Shown one piece after another: positions 29,306 through 62,764 of a DNA stretch of 64,000 nt. The stretch lies in assembly GCA_963693365.1 (NCBI GenBank), contig CAVNZM010000012.1, forward strand, positions 6,572,001-6,636,000, read 5' to 3'. The position numbers were made by a program, and so were the translations under genes. The stretch comes from Amoebidium appalachense (Eukaryota; Ichthyosporea). Numbering within the stretch: the stretch's first letter is position 1; each line of letters starts with the position of its first letter. The notes under the pieces are model-generated. The model was given only the letters and a program-made list of their open reading frames with translations. It ran no database searches and had not been told where the DNA came from.

Positions 29306-29896
29306 CTAATTCGTGTACGCGTTGTGATGGTGGTGTGAGTGCGTAGAGAGAATCAAAAAGGCGTCTAGGGATAGGTGTGGAAAGACCAGTGAGAAACGTA
29401 CAACAAGTGTGTAGTGGAAATCATCTATTGATTTGAGGACATTAGTAACAGTATCAGGGGGTGCCATAGCTAGTAAGGGCAACCCGTATTCAGACAAAGG
29501 GCGAATATATGTGCGAAATATACTAAGACGATTGTAGAGGTGGACAGTATGAGAAAGAGTAGCAAGATACACATCCCTAAATAACCGAAGACACCTGCCT
29601 GCACTCTCCACCCGACGGTTGATCATCCGTTTGAAACATATGCCCCATTCGTCCACCGGAATCCCCAAATGCTTGTATTCGATTGGGCGAGGGAGGGGAC
29701 TGCCGAAAATACAAACGTCGTCCCATGCCGGTATCGATTTTGATATAAGGGCACACTTTTTGACATTAACCTTCATATCGTTGCGCTGGCACCAATTTTC
29801 AACCACACGAATGTATTGCCGTAGTTCGAGAGGATCGGATGACATAAGCACAATATCGTCGGCAAAAAAGAGGGCGGGGGGAGCCTGGGATGGCAA
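29306..29896 (-). pseudogene. Second copy of the LINE RT palm, 5' incomplete
   Basis: Repeats the palm from QAPPALFFADDIVLMS through DDFHYTLVVRFS, identical to the upstream copy because both lie in the 539-bp duplication. Beyond it the true downstream region follows in another frame (PIPRRLFDSLYALTPP then SQRVHELALKFHEHITRL), so a single-base register change near 29390 interrupts the protein. Confidence 0.8.
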
Positions 29897-30468
29897 CCCC
29901 CCGTCAATTGGTGCCGCAGAAAGAGCGTCGAGAAACGTACAACAAGTGTGTAGTGGAAATCATCTATTGATTTGAGGACATTAGTAACAGTATCAGGGGG
30001 TGCCATAGCTAGTAAGGGCAACCCGTATTCAGACAAAGGGCGAATATATGTGCGAAATATACTAAGACGATTGTAGAGGTGGACAGTATGAGAAAGAGTA
30101 GCAAGATACACATCCCTAAATAACCGAAGACACCTGCCTGCACTCTCCACCCGACGGTTGATCATCCGTTTGAAACATATGCCCCATTCGTCCACCGGAA
30201 TCCCCAAATGCTTGTATTCGATTGGGCGAGGGAGGGGACTGCCGAAAATACAAACGTCGTCCCATGCCGGTATCGATTTTGATATAAGGGCACACTTTTT
30301 GACATTAACCTTCATATCGTTGCGCTGGCACCAATTTTCAACCACACGAATGTATTGCCGTAGTTCGAGAGGATCGGATGACATAAGCACAATATCGTCG
30401 GCAAAAAAGAGGGCGGGGGGAGCCTGGGATGGCAACCCCCCGTCAATTGGTGCCGCAGAAAGAGCGTC
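29391..30468. repeat. Perfect tandem duplication, 539 bp x 2
   Basis: 29391-29929 and 29930-30468 appear identical base for base by eye. The join is GAGCGTC|GAGAAACG at 29929/29930. Confidence 0.9.
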
Positions 30469-30726
30469 GGCTAAATCATCAATATACAGGTTGAAAAGAA
30501 GAGGGCTTAGCACCCTCCCTCCTTTCGCCGCTACCTGCCTAGCCGTCTCCTCTGAAATCGCCTGTCTGATCTCGGTTAATCGGCGCGATTCGCAGGTTTC
30601 ATTGCCGCAAATGGGGCCCGATGTATTTGCGATTACGAGCCATCCCTGTGCATGGATCCCAAATGTGACGGAGGCTGCGGTTCTTGTCTGGAATGCAAAA
30701 GGGAGTGGGAGCCCAGTGACATTCAT
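29773..30726 (-). pseudogene. LINE reverse transcriptase, palm domain
   Basis: Frame from the ATG at 30726-30724, 317 codons. Motifs in order: GGRVLSPLLFNLYIDDL (RT motif B and the start of the palm), ALFFADDIVLMS (catalytic box, F-A-D-D), KVNVKKCALIS (motif D), YKHLGIPVDEWG (motif E). Fingers motifs before GGRVLSP are missing; in their place is an unrecognised segment with a CGNETC pair. After DDFHYTLVVRFS the frame runs into the start of the next duplicated copy out of register (TLFLRHQLTGG) and ends. It would encode RNA-templated DNA synthesis in an intact element. Confidence 0.85.
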
Positions 30727-30977
30727 GTGCTCCCTGCCGCATCTGTGATGTTTTAAAATCAGGAAAACTTTAAAACTATCATAAATTTAAGATTAGTAGA
30801 CTTCAAAGGCTAGTATCAGCAGCCGTAAGTTTTTCTTGATGTGCGAGAACGACCTTGCTTAAGGTAGAAATACGTCGCCACTCCACAGAATCCAAAGTGA
30901 ATTAAAAAAACAAAAATACCTCCATCCCCCCCCCCCCCCCCCCCCCCCTCCCCCCTCCCCTCCCCCCCCCCCTCCCT

Positions 30978-31012
<35 letters not shown>

Positions 31013-31296
31013 TTCCCCCCTCATGCTCAGATCCCATCCTCCGACCGAGACCAAGTCCTACTAGGAGTCCCTATTTTTTACCTTGAAGTGAGTTTAGTAG
31101 AAGTGGAAGCCAGCTTGTTCACAAAAGAAACACACAACCACGTACAGTAATACAGTGAAAGTTATGAACAAGGCATCGTTTTAACCCCCCTCCCCTCCCC
31201 CCATCGCGCCCGCCAGCCGGCCGCCCCGTCGGGTCACAACGATCCCCCCATCTCACTGTCTGTCCATCAGGTCCTGTGCCTGAATCACTCTCTTTG

Positions 31297-31335
<39 letters not shown>

Positions 31336-31572
31336 CCCCCTCCAGCTGAGCAGACTATCCCCCCTCCCTACTCCCCCCCCCCCCCCCCCCCTCCCCCCCA
31401 ACACACACACACTTTTTTTTTTTTTTTTTTTTGGGCCCTCCAGCTGAGCAGACTATCCCCCCCCCCTCTCCCTCTCCCCCCCCCCCCCCCCTCCCCCCCC
31501 CCCCCCCCCCCCCCAACACACACACACACACTTTTTTTTTTTTTTTTTTTTTTTTGGGTGGGGAGAGAGGGG

Positions 31573-31607
<35 letters not shown>

Positions 31608-33320
31608 GGGGGGGGGGGGGGGGGGGGGGGGGGGAGGGGGGGGGAGGGGGGGGGGGGGAACAAAGCACTCTTAAATTATTGTGCCACTACCGACGGCTGC
31701 TCCGGTCGCTGTCCCAACCCTAGTTACTGCATCTGTGGGCGTAAAAGGATAGACGATGTTCACAACACACTTCCCTTCCGCCTGTATAAACGCACTGCAC
31801 GTTAACCCCGCGTTGTTCCCGTTTTCAGGCAAAATGGGTCTGAAACACATGTACACTTTAATGTGAAGAAATGATTATTTCCGATTACCATTACAACCCG
31901 AGCACGATATGTGTGTCATCTAGGCATCCGTAAAAAAAAAAACGCGGGTTTATAAGTAGGAACACGTGCTGCGACCACGTGATCGGACACACTTTTGTGA
32001 CTTTTTCGCGGCCGATTTGGGGCTCAAGGCGCATGAACCCTGTAAATTAGATACACGTAAAGCAAAAAACCGCTTTCCCGGCTGATCATCCGGTCAATCA
32101 CGCTCGAGTGCATCTGACGGATTTATGAGAGACGAGCCGCTTTTAAGCCACTATTTGTGCATACCTGAAGACTGGAGAAGCATAATGCATGATATAACAC
32201 CAATGACAGGTGGCTCTCATGATGTGCTTGAAGTATATATCGCAAAAGGTTCTTCCTTTCCCTGTAATGCAGTATTGATTATGATCGTGTACTGAGCAGA
32301 TAATATAATTTAAGTTATTCAAGCGTCAAAATGATAATCAACAATATACCATGCCTGTTTATATTGCCCGTTTACAAAACCATTTTCACACGTCGTGTTT
32401 TATTGTCGACAGCCCAGCCTATCAGCGTGAACAAGTATAGATCACCTCACTCCGGATGCAATGAACCCCTTTCTGAGCTATCGTCTGCGCTTCTGTTTTG
32501 TTTCTTTATGTTTTGCGTACAGGGTGAGCATCACATTGAAAGCATATTGCATTTCCCTAAAAGGCCTTTTCTTTAGAGATATTAGCGCATTAGCATATAA
32601 TTTGCATCTTTCTTGCATGTTTGTTATTATGAAATCTAAAAACCCATACCGTATTTCGTCGCTTGTCTATAGATCAGGCTATAGATGCTTTGCACGGTGT
32701 GATCTATTGAGACCCCTGATCTATGTAGTACGAGGTGACCACGCTATCGGCTGGTAGCGAAACTGGGAGCTCCTGCTCATTTTCCCCGTTTTTTTTGTGC
32801 AAATGGGGTTTAAAGTATATTAAGTTTCAATGATAATATATGTTTCTGTGTTGTTTTTATAGCTTTCATTCAAGCAGAAGCACCCAAAACCGCTAAAATC
32901 AAGCACATACGCTTTTTTATTGCACAGGCGTTGGAATGTGTAATTTTGGCTGACTGCCTCAGCCAACGGCTGAGCCAAATCCCGGGATAGGGCACAAGCC
33001 GCCGGACGCGACAATTGCCGGCCACTTCTGAAAATATAGACCCCTCGAAGGAAAACGCTTACCTAACCTAGAAAACTAAGTTATATACCGGTAACTTTGA
33101 CTTCTTACCAAAGGAAAATACATAACCTAATTAGGTAAGCAAAAAGCACCTCCGTAGGTGGCCTGCAGCGCGAGATTTTGATTTTTGAATCTCGGGTACA
33201 TAATTTTTTTTTTTTTTGTGCCACATATGGCACAGGGAACAACGCGGGGTTAAAACAGATGGTTTTCTCGAAGGGCACCGCACAACCACACCTGCAATGG
33301 TAAGCGTGGCCCCCACGGGA
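30727..33320. other. Intergenic, homopolymers then plain DNA
   Basis: Poly-C blocks at 30927-31012, poly-T at 31300-31335, C-run/CA/T-run composites at 31373-31432 and 31460-31555, poly-G to 31658. 31660-33320 is ordinary sequence with no supported gene; small Cys-containing frames at 31670-31805 lack an ATG and splice signals. Confidence 0.55.
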
Positions 33321-33710
33321 TCATATGTCGCCATGAGACCATTTTGGGTCGTTGGCTGCATGGTTGGAATCCCCCATAATTATTGGGCGGTAGTCGCAAT
33401 TGAACAAAAACTCGCCCGAGAACGCGCTCATTCGCATGCAGTACCCACTGCCGTATTTATCCGTGTTGACGTAGTTTTGTTTTGTGGCGGTTGTGTATGG
33501 CATGGCTGAGTTTCCGTTGCTAAGGCGAACGGAGAATGGGCGTCCGGTGTTGATACATTGCGCGAGGTACCCGGGGCTGAATGAGTCGACGATGGTCACG
33601 GCGCATACAGGATGAGTGCAAAGCGTAAAAATGACGAGGATGCATGCAAAGAACGAAAGCATGATGTCGACATAGGCAGGTCGTGAACACGACCATTTAA
33701 AGGAGCCCAT
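33321..33710 (-). CDS. Small predicted secreted protein, unknown
   Basis: 129 codons from the ATG at 33710, or 113 from the ATG at 33662, which starts a textbook signal peptide (MLSFFACILVIFTLC, then HPVCA as a likely cleavage site). The mature part has three Cys and a Ser/Asn/Tyr-rich composition (LSNGNSAMPYTTATKQNYVN) and ends SHGDI. No family is recognised. The frame that overlaps its 3' end on the same strand (MQPTTQNGLMATYDPVGATL) might be a second exon or a frameshift continuation. A Harbinger-like element sits 28 bases upstream of the ATG and may have replaced its promoter. It may be a real effector-like gene or a chance frame. Confidence 0.4.
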   Translation of the reverse strand: MGSFKWSCSRPAYVDIMLSFFACILVIFTLCTHPVCAVTIVDSFSPGYLAQCINTGRPFSVRLSNGNSAMPYTTATKQNYVNTDKYGSGYCMRMSAFSGEFLFNCDYRPIIMGDSNHAANDPKWSHGDI

Positions 33711-33740
33711 CTTTGTTTTGTGTATGATTTTAAACACTTA

Positions 33741-34592
33741 GGGCCTGTTTGGCAGCACCCCAATAATCGTATTCGTATTTAGGCCCTAAATACGATCTAC
33801 CGTATTTACAAAATTTATCGTGGTATGCGTATTTAGGACCTAAATACGGTTGGTGCCTTCCAAACGCTGTCAGGCGTGACTGGTCACATAAAATGTCGAT
33901 ACATGGTTCACGAGATCTGATTGGCCCTATTCGCACCCATTGATCATCCTTCGGTATTCCATGCATACACAATAGACTGATGCAGCTGTAGTCAGTATTA
34001 CAGCGAACGGCAAAAACGAGTCACCGACAGTGAGTCTTGCTCTGTTTAACAATAGGTTAGAATGTCTGTTATTGAAGGGATACTGCCAGTGATTGCGGTG
34101 GCTAGCCTTGCTAGAGACGTCGTTTTACGTCACCAACGTTCGTCCCTGGCATTCCCCACATATCTGAACACATAATGAGTGTTAAAATTTGTCCTTATGC
34201 AGTACTCGTTGTGCCTGCATGACGTCACCGAGTTTGTACATGTATATTTGCCATGATTGTTTTTATTAATGCATATATCGGAGTCCAGTATTGTTTCAAT
34301 GATTATTATGGCATATATAAAATGTGCCCGCCGCGGCTTACGCTGTACCATTGGCTAGCTGATAGCCAATAAATGATGCGAAATGCTCTGATTGGATAAT
34401 TTCCTATATCGTATTTACGAAAATCACCTCCGGAGGTGATTTTCGTAAATACGATATAAAAGCGATCCTAATCGTATTTACAAAAAATAAAAGCCCGCGG
34501 CGTGTTTGGCATGCCACGGGATCGTATACGTATTTAGGCCCTAAATACGAATACGATAAAAAACCGTATTTAGCGCGCTACCAAACAGGCCC
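33741..34592. mobile_element. PIF/Harbinger-like DNA element, 852 bp
   Basis: Ends GGGCCTGTTTGGC (33741) and its inverted counterpart CCAAACAGGCCC (to 34592), flanked by TTA at 33738-33740 and 34593-34595. It is related to the element at 8598-9582: same termini, 3-bp TWA target duplication, doubled termini (CCAAACGC at about 33859 and GCGTGTTTGGC at about 34499) and a palindrome with core CACCTCCGGAGGTG. Subterminal copies of CGTATTTAGGCCCTAAATA form further hairpins. No transposase was found. Confidence 0.8.
34405..34458. repeat. Perfect 54-bp palindrome
   Basis: Two 27-base arms meet without a loop at CCTCC|GGAGG; the arms contain ATCGTATTTACGAAAATCA. The core matches the palindrome at 9387-9412. 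Confidence 0.95.
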
Positions 34593-34595
34593 TTA

Positions 34596-37078
<2,483 letters not shown>

Positions 37079-37150
37079 TTTTATTAGGTGCATGCTCACC
37101 AGATAACATTGGTGTTTTATTAGGTGCATGCTCACCAGATAACATTGGTG
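37079..37150 (-). terminator. Duplicated polyadenylation signal of the antiporter gene
   Basis: A 36-bp unit (37079-37114) is repeated exactly at 37115-37150. On the - strand each copy contains AATAAA (37121-37116 and 37085-37080), 56 and 92 bases past the stop codon at 37177. Confidence 0.65.
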
Positions 37151-37176
37151 TTGCTCGCACCGAGAGCCCACCCCTC

Positions 37177-52563
<15,387 letters not shown>

Positions 52564-52727
52564 TATTCTCAATTCTTAGAGGTGAGGGGTCGGAGGGGTG
52601 GGGTGGGGAGACGGGGGTTAGTACATTAGTAAAGCAAAAGGGGGGAGGGGGGGGGGGGATTAACCCGATGAAACATATAGGGACTAATAATGCACCGACT
52701 GAGGTGTAATTGTGCTGTGGAAAAGGT

Positions 52728-52786
<59 letters not shown>
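52728..52786. repeat. Longest poly-G run, about 59 bases
   Basis: Uninterrupted G; capable in principle of quadruplex formation and prone to sequencing-length error. Confidence 0.9.
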
Positions 52787-52789
<3 letters not shown>

Positions 52790-52807
52790 GAGGTGAGTTG
52801 GGAAGGA

Positions 52808-53073
52808 TAGACAACGATCATAGGAGAACAAGCACACTGATTCCTTTGCCATATTTCGCCCTATTCTTTGCTTCGACGTAGGTATTTTCCTGCTGCCTGT
52901 TCCAGAAAACTCCTGTGAGTATTGTAGATCAATCTAAGCTTAGACAACGGATATAGGAGAACAAGCACACTGATTCCTTTGCCATATTTCGCCTTATTCT
53001 TTGCTTCGACGTAGGTATTTTCCTGCTGCATGTTTCAGAAAACTCCTGTGAGTATCGTAGATCAATTTAAGCT
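52808..53073. repeat. Tandem duplication, about 133-bp unit, 5' of the antiporter
   Basis: 52808-52939 and 52940-53073 share nearly all positions (GGAGAACAAGCACACTGATT, GCTTCGACGTAGGTATTTTC). On the - strand each contains a CTCACAG acceptor-like site and the same short frame (GKYLRRSKE). It could be 5'-UTR or promoter DNA of the antiporter. Confidence 0.85.
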
Positions 53074-53880
53074 TGGAGTTATCATACACCCATTCCGTAT
53101 CACTTTTTCTCAGTGGATCCACCGCTAAGCCTCCATCTTTACGCGTATAACTAAGAACTAAGCAACAAATACACACTTACGACATGTTTGCGTTGTTATG
53201 CTCTCGTCCTTCTCTAGATCTCGAGCTCCCTCCTTCTCTTTCTAATAACACCAGAATCGAAAGTAAACGATTCTGTGGCTGTGTTGTGACTTGAAAGAAG
53301 GAAAAAAAACGACAAACAACAACGGTTCAAATATAGCTTTCCTTATTTGGTCTGTTTATGTCGTTGTTGATTGGCTTTGGTTATATCCAATCGGATACGC
53401 TTTCCATACAGCCCCTGCCATACCTGACTCGGATTGGATTCAGGGGACGATGCTGCGATGCATATATATGCATCATGCATGCCATGCCCTGGAAACGCCA
53501 CCGGTACCACGTGCACACACACGTGTACACACACATAAACACACACACACACACATACACACACACAAAAATATACATGCACACACACAGACACACACAC
53601 ACACACACACACACACGCACGCACACACACACACACACGTGCCCACACAACCACCCACACACACACACACACTGTATACGGACGCACGTGGAATATGACA
53701 CAAACACGCCACAGAACGGTAGTCCTTCGAATTTTCTTTTCTTTTTTTTTTTTCCTTTAGAAGAGAGGGGAGGGGGGGGGGGGGGGGGCTCGTTACACAT
53801 CCTTTGAAACGTGCTCCAAAAGTTATCGACACACACACATATACGGAACACACACACACACGCACGTGTACACACGCACA

Positions 53881-53927
<47 letters not shown>

Positions 53928-54171
53928 ACACACTCACACACACACACACACACACACATACACGGACTTATGTGGCACACACACTGAACACACAAAACAC
54001 CAAAACGGCTGCCCCTCCCCCCCCCCCCCCCCCCCCCCTTCCCCTCGACACACACACAAACACATAGAAACACACACACTATAACGCAAACAAGCGCTAA
54101 CATTATGATACATATAAAACACCAAAAAGGCTGCTCTCCACCCCCCTCGCCACACACACACACAAGGAGAG

Positions 54172-54233
<62 letters not shown>

Positions 54234-54275
54234 TCGGGCGAGCGCGCTCGCGCGCACACGCACACACAGACACGT

Positions 54276-54283
<8 letters not shown>

Positions 54284-54308
<25 letters not shown>

Positions 54309-54446
54309 TGTGAGAAGGAGAGAAAGCGCGCATGAGAGAGAGAGAGAGAAGCCTTGGAGGGGGGGGGGGGGGGGGGGGGGGGAGAAGGAGAGAGAGAGAG
54401 CAACGAGAGAGAGAGAGAGAGGGTAGGGGGGGGGGGGGGGGGGGGG

Positions 54447-54488
<42 letters not shown>

Positions 54489-54501
54489 GGGGGGGGGGGG
54501 G

Positions 54502-54539
<38 letters not shown>

Positions 54540-54550
54540 GGGAGAGGGAA

Positions 54551-54583
<33 letters not shown>

Positions 54584-54717
54584 GGGGGGGGGGGGGGGAG
54601 AGAGAGAGAGTCGGGGGGGGGGGGGGGGGGGAGACCGAGAGTGAGAGAGAGAGAGAGAGTCGGGGAGAGAGCTTCGACAGGGAGAGGGAGAGGGAGAGGG
54701 AGAAGGAGAGGGAGAGG

Positions 54718-54784
<67 letters not shown>

Positions 54785-54788
54785 GAGT

Positions 54789-54825
<37 letters not shown>

Positions 54826-54836
54826 AGAAACGAGAA
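54284..54836 (+). repeat. Alternating (GA)n and poly-G purine block, about 550 bp
   Basis: Seven or more cycles of GA tract and G-run with only scattered pyrimidines. A block of the same type lies at 56378-56830. Confidence 0.9.
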
Positions 54837-54947
54837 GGAAAAAAAAACGGAGGCGACCCTTGTGTGTAACCCAAGTATCGGTGTTCGTAATTTTTTGTGT
54901 AACATCTAAGTTGTGCATATATCAACACATGCATGCCTGGTTCCGAA

Positions 54948-55048
<101 letters not shown>

Positions 55049-55204
55049 ACCCTCCACCTCGTCGCTCCCCACCAACCACTCCCCCCCCCCCCCCCCCAAA
55101 AAAAAAAAGGAAAAAAAAGAAGAGAAAAGAAAGGTAAGAAGAAAGGAAAGACCAAAGAGATTGAGGGGGAGGGGGGGGGGGGGGGGTCACATTCCATACC
55201 AGCG

Positions 55205-55366
55205 TGTACGTGTGACACCTGTGCCCAAATGCCAAAACTCGTTCACTAACACCCCAATTACGTATGAAACCTAAAATCTAATGCCTACCTTACTACAAGT
55301 TCACTGAACCTTTTGCGCCGCCCTACAACAAAAGACCTCGGTGTGAATCCCTGAACACCACTCTTC

Positions 55367-55397
<31 letters not shown>

Positions 55398-55628
55398 CGC
55401 GCGCGTGTATGTGTCTGTTTTTCCGTGTGTTTGTGTGTGTGTGCGTGTGTGTGTTTGTTTGTTTATGTGTCCGCATGCGCGCTGGACACCATGCCTGTGC
55501 ACCTGATAATGATACCCCATAACCAGTATGAGACATCGGTACAATGTGCATTCTCCTTGCATTAATTCCTGGCAGCCTGCTTCTTTTATTTTGTGGAGGG
55601 AAGGTTAGGGAGTTGGGGGGGTGGTGGT

Positions 55629-55667
<39 letters not shown>

Positions 55668-56125
55668 GATCGGCTCCTCTAGGGAAACATTTTTCGTGGT
55701 GGTGCCCTTCTGATAGGTTTTCTTAGGACCTGTGTCGACGATATTATTGGTTCTTTATCACGTGGCTATGTATTCCATTCAATGTGTCTACTTTTGCATT
55801 ACATCTCTTGAGAACCTCCTAATAAAACAGGGAAGGATTACAAACGTACGCCATAGCATTTTATTGCTACCGCCTGCTTGGGGGGCCAGCCCCGCTTATG
55901 AAAGCTCGACATTAAAAATATCAAAAATATGGACCTCGGTATGCTAGGTCGTTGTATCGGACCCACGTGTTTACGTAAGGACCTATTGTGAACGGTGCCG
56001 CGACCACCGGCATCATCCCAAAACGAGAGCCCCTTCCCCCTCCTCCCTCCCTCCCCCCCCCCCCTCCTCCCTCCTCCCCCCCCCCCCCCCCAAAAAAAAA
56101 AAAAAAGCTAAAGCAAGCTTGGCCA
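55205..56125 (+). repeat. Dispersed repeat family B, copy 1
   Basis: Left module (ACCTCGGTGTGAATCCCTGA), an internal GT/CG microsatellite 55368-55460, middle module (CCTGTGCACCTGATAATGAT), an internal poly-G 55629-55667, right module (CTTCTGATAGGTTTTCTTAG; GTTTACGTAAGGACCTA), then a C-run/A-run and AGCTAAAGCAAGCTTGGCC. The same order is seen in copies 2 and 3, so microsatellite and homopolymers are positional parts of the repeat. Confidence 0.85.
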
Positions 56126-57429
<1,304 letters not shown>

Positions 57430-57560
57430 AACGAGTTTTAATTTATAATGACTTTATTGATGTGCTCATATGTTCGAAGGACACGAAAAAGAGATATCCC
57501 AGATATCTCGAGAGACGATTTTCGAGTCACTCAAATGATTGAATAAGCTCACTGGAATAC
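57430..57560 (-). pseudogene. LINE 3' end fragment (3' UTR)
   Basis: On the - strand GAGATATC-TGG-GATATCTC (57509-57491), then GAGCACATCAATAAAGTCAT with AATAAA at 57458-57453 and an A-rich end. It matches the 3' UTR of the LINE at 10080-10890, including GTCATTATAAA after the signal. Coding DNA is not recognisable upstream. Confidence 0.5.
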
Positions 57561-58160
57561 GGACCCAAAGGTATAAAAATACAAATAGACACTAAGGGCA
57601 GGAGTGAAAACGATAAGTTGATATCTCGGCTGCCACAACAAAAAAAACCTCAATAAAGGTGACCTAATATGAATTGAGTCACAGAAATCATAGTTTGAGT
57701 GAAACACGTACGTTAACACACAGAAATTTGAGTAAATGCGTACGTTAACATGTTATTAGCATCGATGGCAGGGTACAAAATGAGAAGCTTAGGGCATGGC
57801 TAGATTGCTCCATCAAAGCCACGAAGATGTCTAGGCTACAAACTGCAAGGAAGCCATCTGTAACTACTCTAGAGACAGAGCCCTCGGCCAAAACTCTATC
57901 ACTGGAGCAGCACATGTGCACGAGGTTTCAAAAGAGCAATACAGAACATGTAAGACGAGTTTTCAGAAATGTGTTCTTGACTTCATATCTGATGACATAT
58001 CCCTGTGTCTGTTTATAAGACAACTGTACTAGCCTACAGTCAGCTGCGGCTACAACTAGAGTTTTATCTTTTGTTTTATGTGGCTATACTTTTGCGTGAC
58101 AGTGTGTCTATTATACATAATTGACGATAATATTGAGGTTAACATAATTCAGCTCTGTAC
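57561..58160. other. Plain intergenic DNA
   Basis: No repeats. A 63-codon frame at 57827-58018 (MSRLQTARKPSV) has no recognised features. The 3' part may already belong to the LINE fragment that follows. Confidence 0.4.
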
Positions 58161-58164
58161 TTGT

Positions 58165-58327
58165 ATGTATGCAATAATATGGCTTATTTTGACACCCCCA
58201 ACATTCCTGAGATCACTGGGGCTCTTTGTTTGCGCTGGCAGACCTTGGAAAGACAAATGACAAGTGTAGCCTGTGGCTGTACGTTGCCTTCATCGACGGA
58301 TCAATAAACCCGAGTCAAAAGAAAAAA
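58165..58327 (+). pseudogene. LINE 3' end fragment
   Basis: Reads NNMAYFDTPNIPEITGAL, resembling RRLAYLDNPAIKSIDYLL of the LINE at 10080-10890. It is followed by a stem GTGTAGCC / GGCTGTAC with loop TGT (58264-58282, two G-U type pairs), AATAAA at 58303-58308 and GAGTCAAAAGAAAAAA. The tail nearly equals that of the fragment ending at 19510. Confidence 0.45.
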
Positions 58328-60419
<2,092 letters not shown>

Positions 60420-60424
60420 CAAGT

Positions 60425-60825
<401 letters not shown>

Positions 60826-61025
60826 GGTGTTTTTTTATTTATTTATTTTTTGAGGAGGGGGAGGGGGGGGGCAAATCAACAAATGCCTCAAGGCTTAGCA
60901 GGGAAGAGTGAAGACGTGCTTACAGATGCACGATAGAAAGCAATCATGCCACGTTGCACGGAAGTACGATTCATTCAGTATTTGGGTGGGGTGGGGTGTT
61001 TGTTTTTTGTTTTTTTTTGTTTTTT

Positions 61026-61067
<42 letters not shown>

Positions 61068-61639
61068 GGGGGGGGGGAGGGGGGGGGAAGGGGAGGGGGG
61101 GCACCGAAGTAGTGAAGAAAGGAAGCAACACGTGCACATAAACGAAGTAACAGAGAACAGAGGAGAAAAGCGGCACAAAACAAAAAAGTGTAGGGGGGCA
61201 TGGAAAAGAGAAACCCAGGAAGACACTAAAACAACAAAAAGGCAACTGATTCGGGAAAAAAAGGGATGAAGCAAAGAATTCGAAGCAACCGATGAAGCAA
61301 TGAAAAGCGGCAAAGAAACAAGCAAGAAAGGAAGAAAGGAAGCAGCAAAGCGGGAAAGACACACGAGCTGTTAGAAAGTTTAAAGTTTATTGCAAAGTGC
61401 ATCTACGGTTATTTTCAAAGGAAACGTGCCGCGTTATCCCATGCACCAACTGATACCACCAACTGAGCCAGGAAAGATTCTGGAGTAAACAACGGGAACA
61501 TGGATGTAAGACTCGCGTTTGCGGGCTGCCCGTTAATATTTCCGTGACCACCGGCTGCATTGGTGCACCTGGCCCCCCCGTTGAGGGTTTCTCACTAGGC
61601 TGGTTACTGCCGGGCTGGCTTCCTGGATGAACTTCCGGG
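60826..61639. other. Intergenic, T/G runs then plain DNA
   Basis: T-run/G-run junction at 61018-61066, A-rich plain sequence 61130-61400, then ordinary DNA to the poly-G at 61638. No gene. Confidence 0.6.
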
Positions 61640-62249
61640 GGGGGGGGGGGGGGGGGGGGGGGGTACTCTCTTCTTGGTGGATCATGGTGTTCAGTACAGT
61701 AAGTAAGTCCTTCGTACGTAAGGACATGGGTATGACACACAATGCTGGCATGCTGTAGCAGAGCTCGAGTTATTTATGGTAAAAGAATTGTTTTCCGCAG
61801 GTTTACTATTTTTATTTTGAGTTTTCATAGGTGGGCCGGAGCAGGGCCCCCAGGCTGGCCGTAGTGATCCATTGATATCGAGTGCGTATGTATGTAATGC
61901 CGTCCGGTTTTCCCTGCGTTAATAAGGCCCTTAAATATGTTGCAGAAGTAGGCCCATTGAATAAAATGCATAGCCACGTCAGTGACAAAGAACCAATAAC
62001 TGGGTCGGCACCTGAGAAAACCTATCAGTAGGACATCACCATTGAAGAAAAATATAAATATGCATACTATATATATCAATATAAAATAAAAAATGAAAGA
62101 AAAAAAAAACTTATAGTCACAACAAGAAGATTAAAAAGAGGATTCAGAAATAGTAGCAGCTAAATACACAATTTTACCTAGTCGGACGTCTCCGACTGGT
62201 CGTATGTTCTCATTATCAGGTACACACAACGACACACACACACACACGC

Positions 62250-62320
<71 letters not shown>

Positions 62321-62465
62321 CACGCACGCACATGCCGAAGGGTTGATCGTCATGGCAGTTCGAGAGAGTGGGTGGGTGGCATATGGATTCACACCGGGGC
62401 CACCATGGTTGCGAACCTATGGCGCTATAGATTAGCAGTGAAGGTAGACATTACGTTTTAGGTTG
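61640..62465 (-). repeat. Dispersed repeat family B, copy 3
   Basis: Complete order on the - strand from ACGTAATGTCTACCTTCAC (62465) through GGCCCCGGTGTGAATCCATA, GT microsatellite (62330-62230), CCTGATAATGAGAACATACG, CTGATAGGTTTTCTCAGGTG and the palindromic TACGTAAGGAC to a C-run at 61660-61638. The internal poly-G seen in copies 1 and 2 is absent. Confidence 0.85.
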
Positions 62466-62667
62466 CACTTAGTACGTTTGAGTATTGAACTTTTTTAACG
62501 AAAGCTGGGCACTGGTGCCGCGCGCGCACGCTGCTATGAGATTGGAACCCACCCTCCCCCCCCCTTCTTTCTCTTTCTCTTAAAGTTTTTCGTTTTCTTT
62601 TCCTTTTTTTTTCGGGGGGGGAGGGGGGGGGGGGGGGGATCTTTTTTTCTTTCTTTCTTTTCTTTTT

Positions 62668-62698
<31 letters not shown>

Positions 62699-62764
62699 TT
62701 GGATTTGAGGGTGGGTTGGGCCGTCAGATCAATTTTGTTCCTTTCCACCCCATAGTGACAGCCC
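62466..62764. other. Short T-run/G-run junction region
   Basis: T-rich DNA with a T-run/G-run junction at 62661-62698; no gene. Confidence 0.6.

Larger units (their letters stand above)
28456..30726 (-). mobile_element. Non-LTR (LINE) retrotransposon, partial, rearranged
   Basis: Reads 5' to 3' on the - strand: an unrecognised head (30726 to about 30530), the palm of the reverse transcriptase, a perfect 539-bp tandem duplication (29391-29929 and 29930-30468), a C-terminal region that frameshifts near 29390, then the 3' end shared with 3016-3805. The AATAAA just before GTGTAAACCC at about 28460 marks the 3' terminus. No endonuclease domain is identified. It is dead because of the frameshift and the internal duplication. 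Confidence 0.8.

Noticed and set aside
31671-31856. Small Cys-containing frames on both strands after the poly-G block
   Set aside because: The - strand frame begins with GTG, the + strand one has no start or acceptor, and neither resembles a family.
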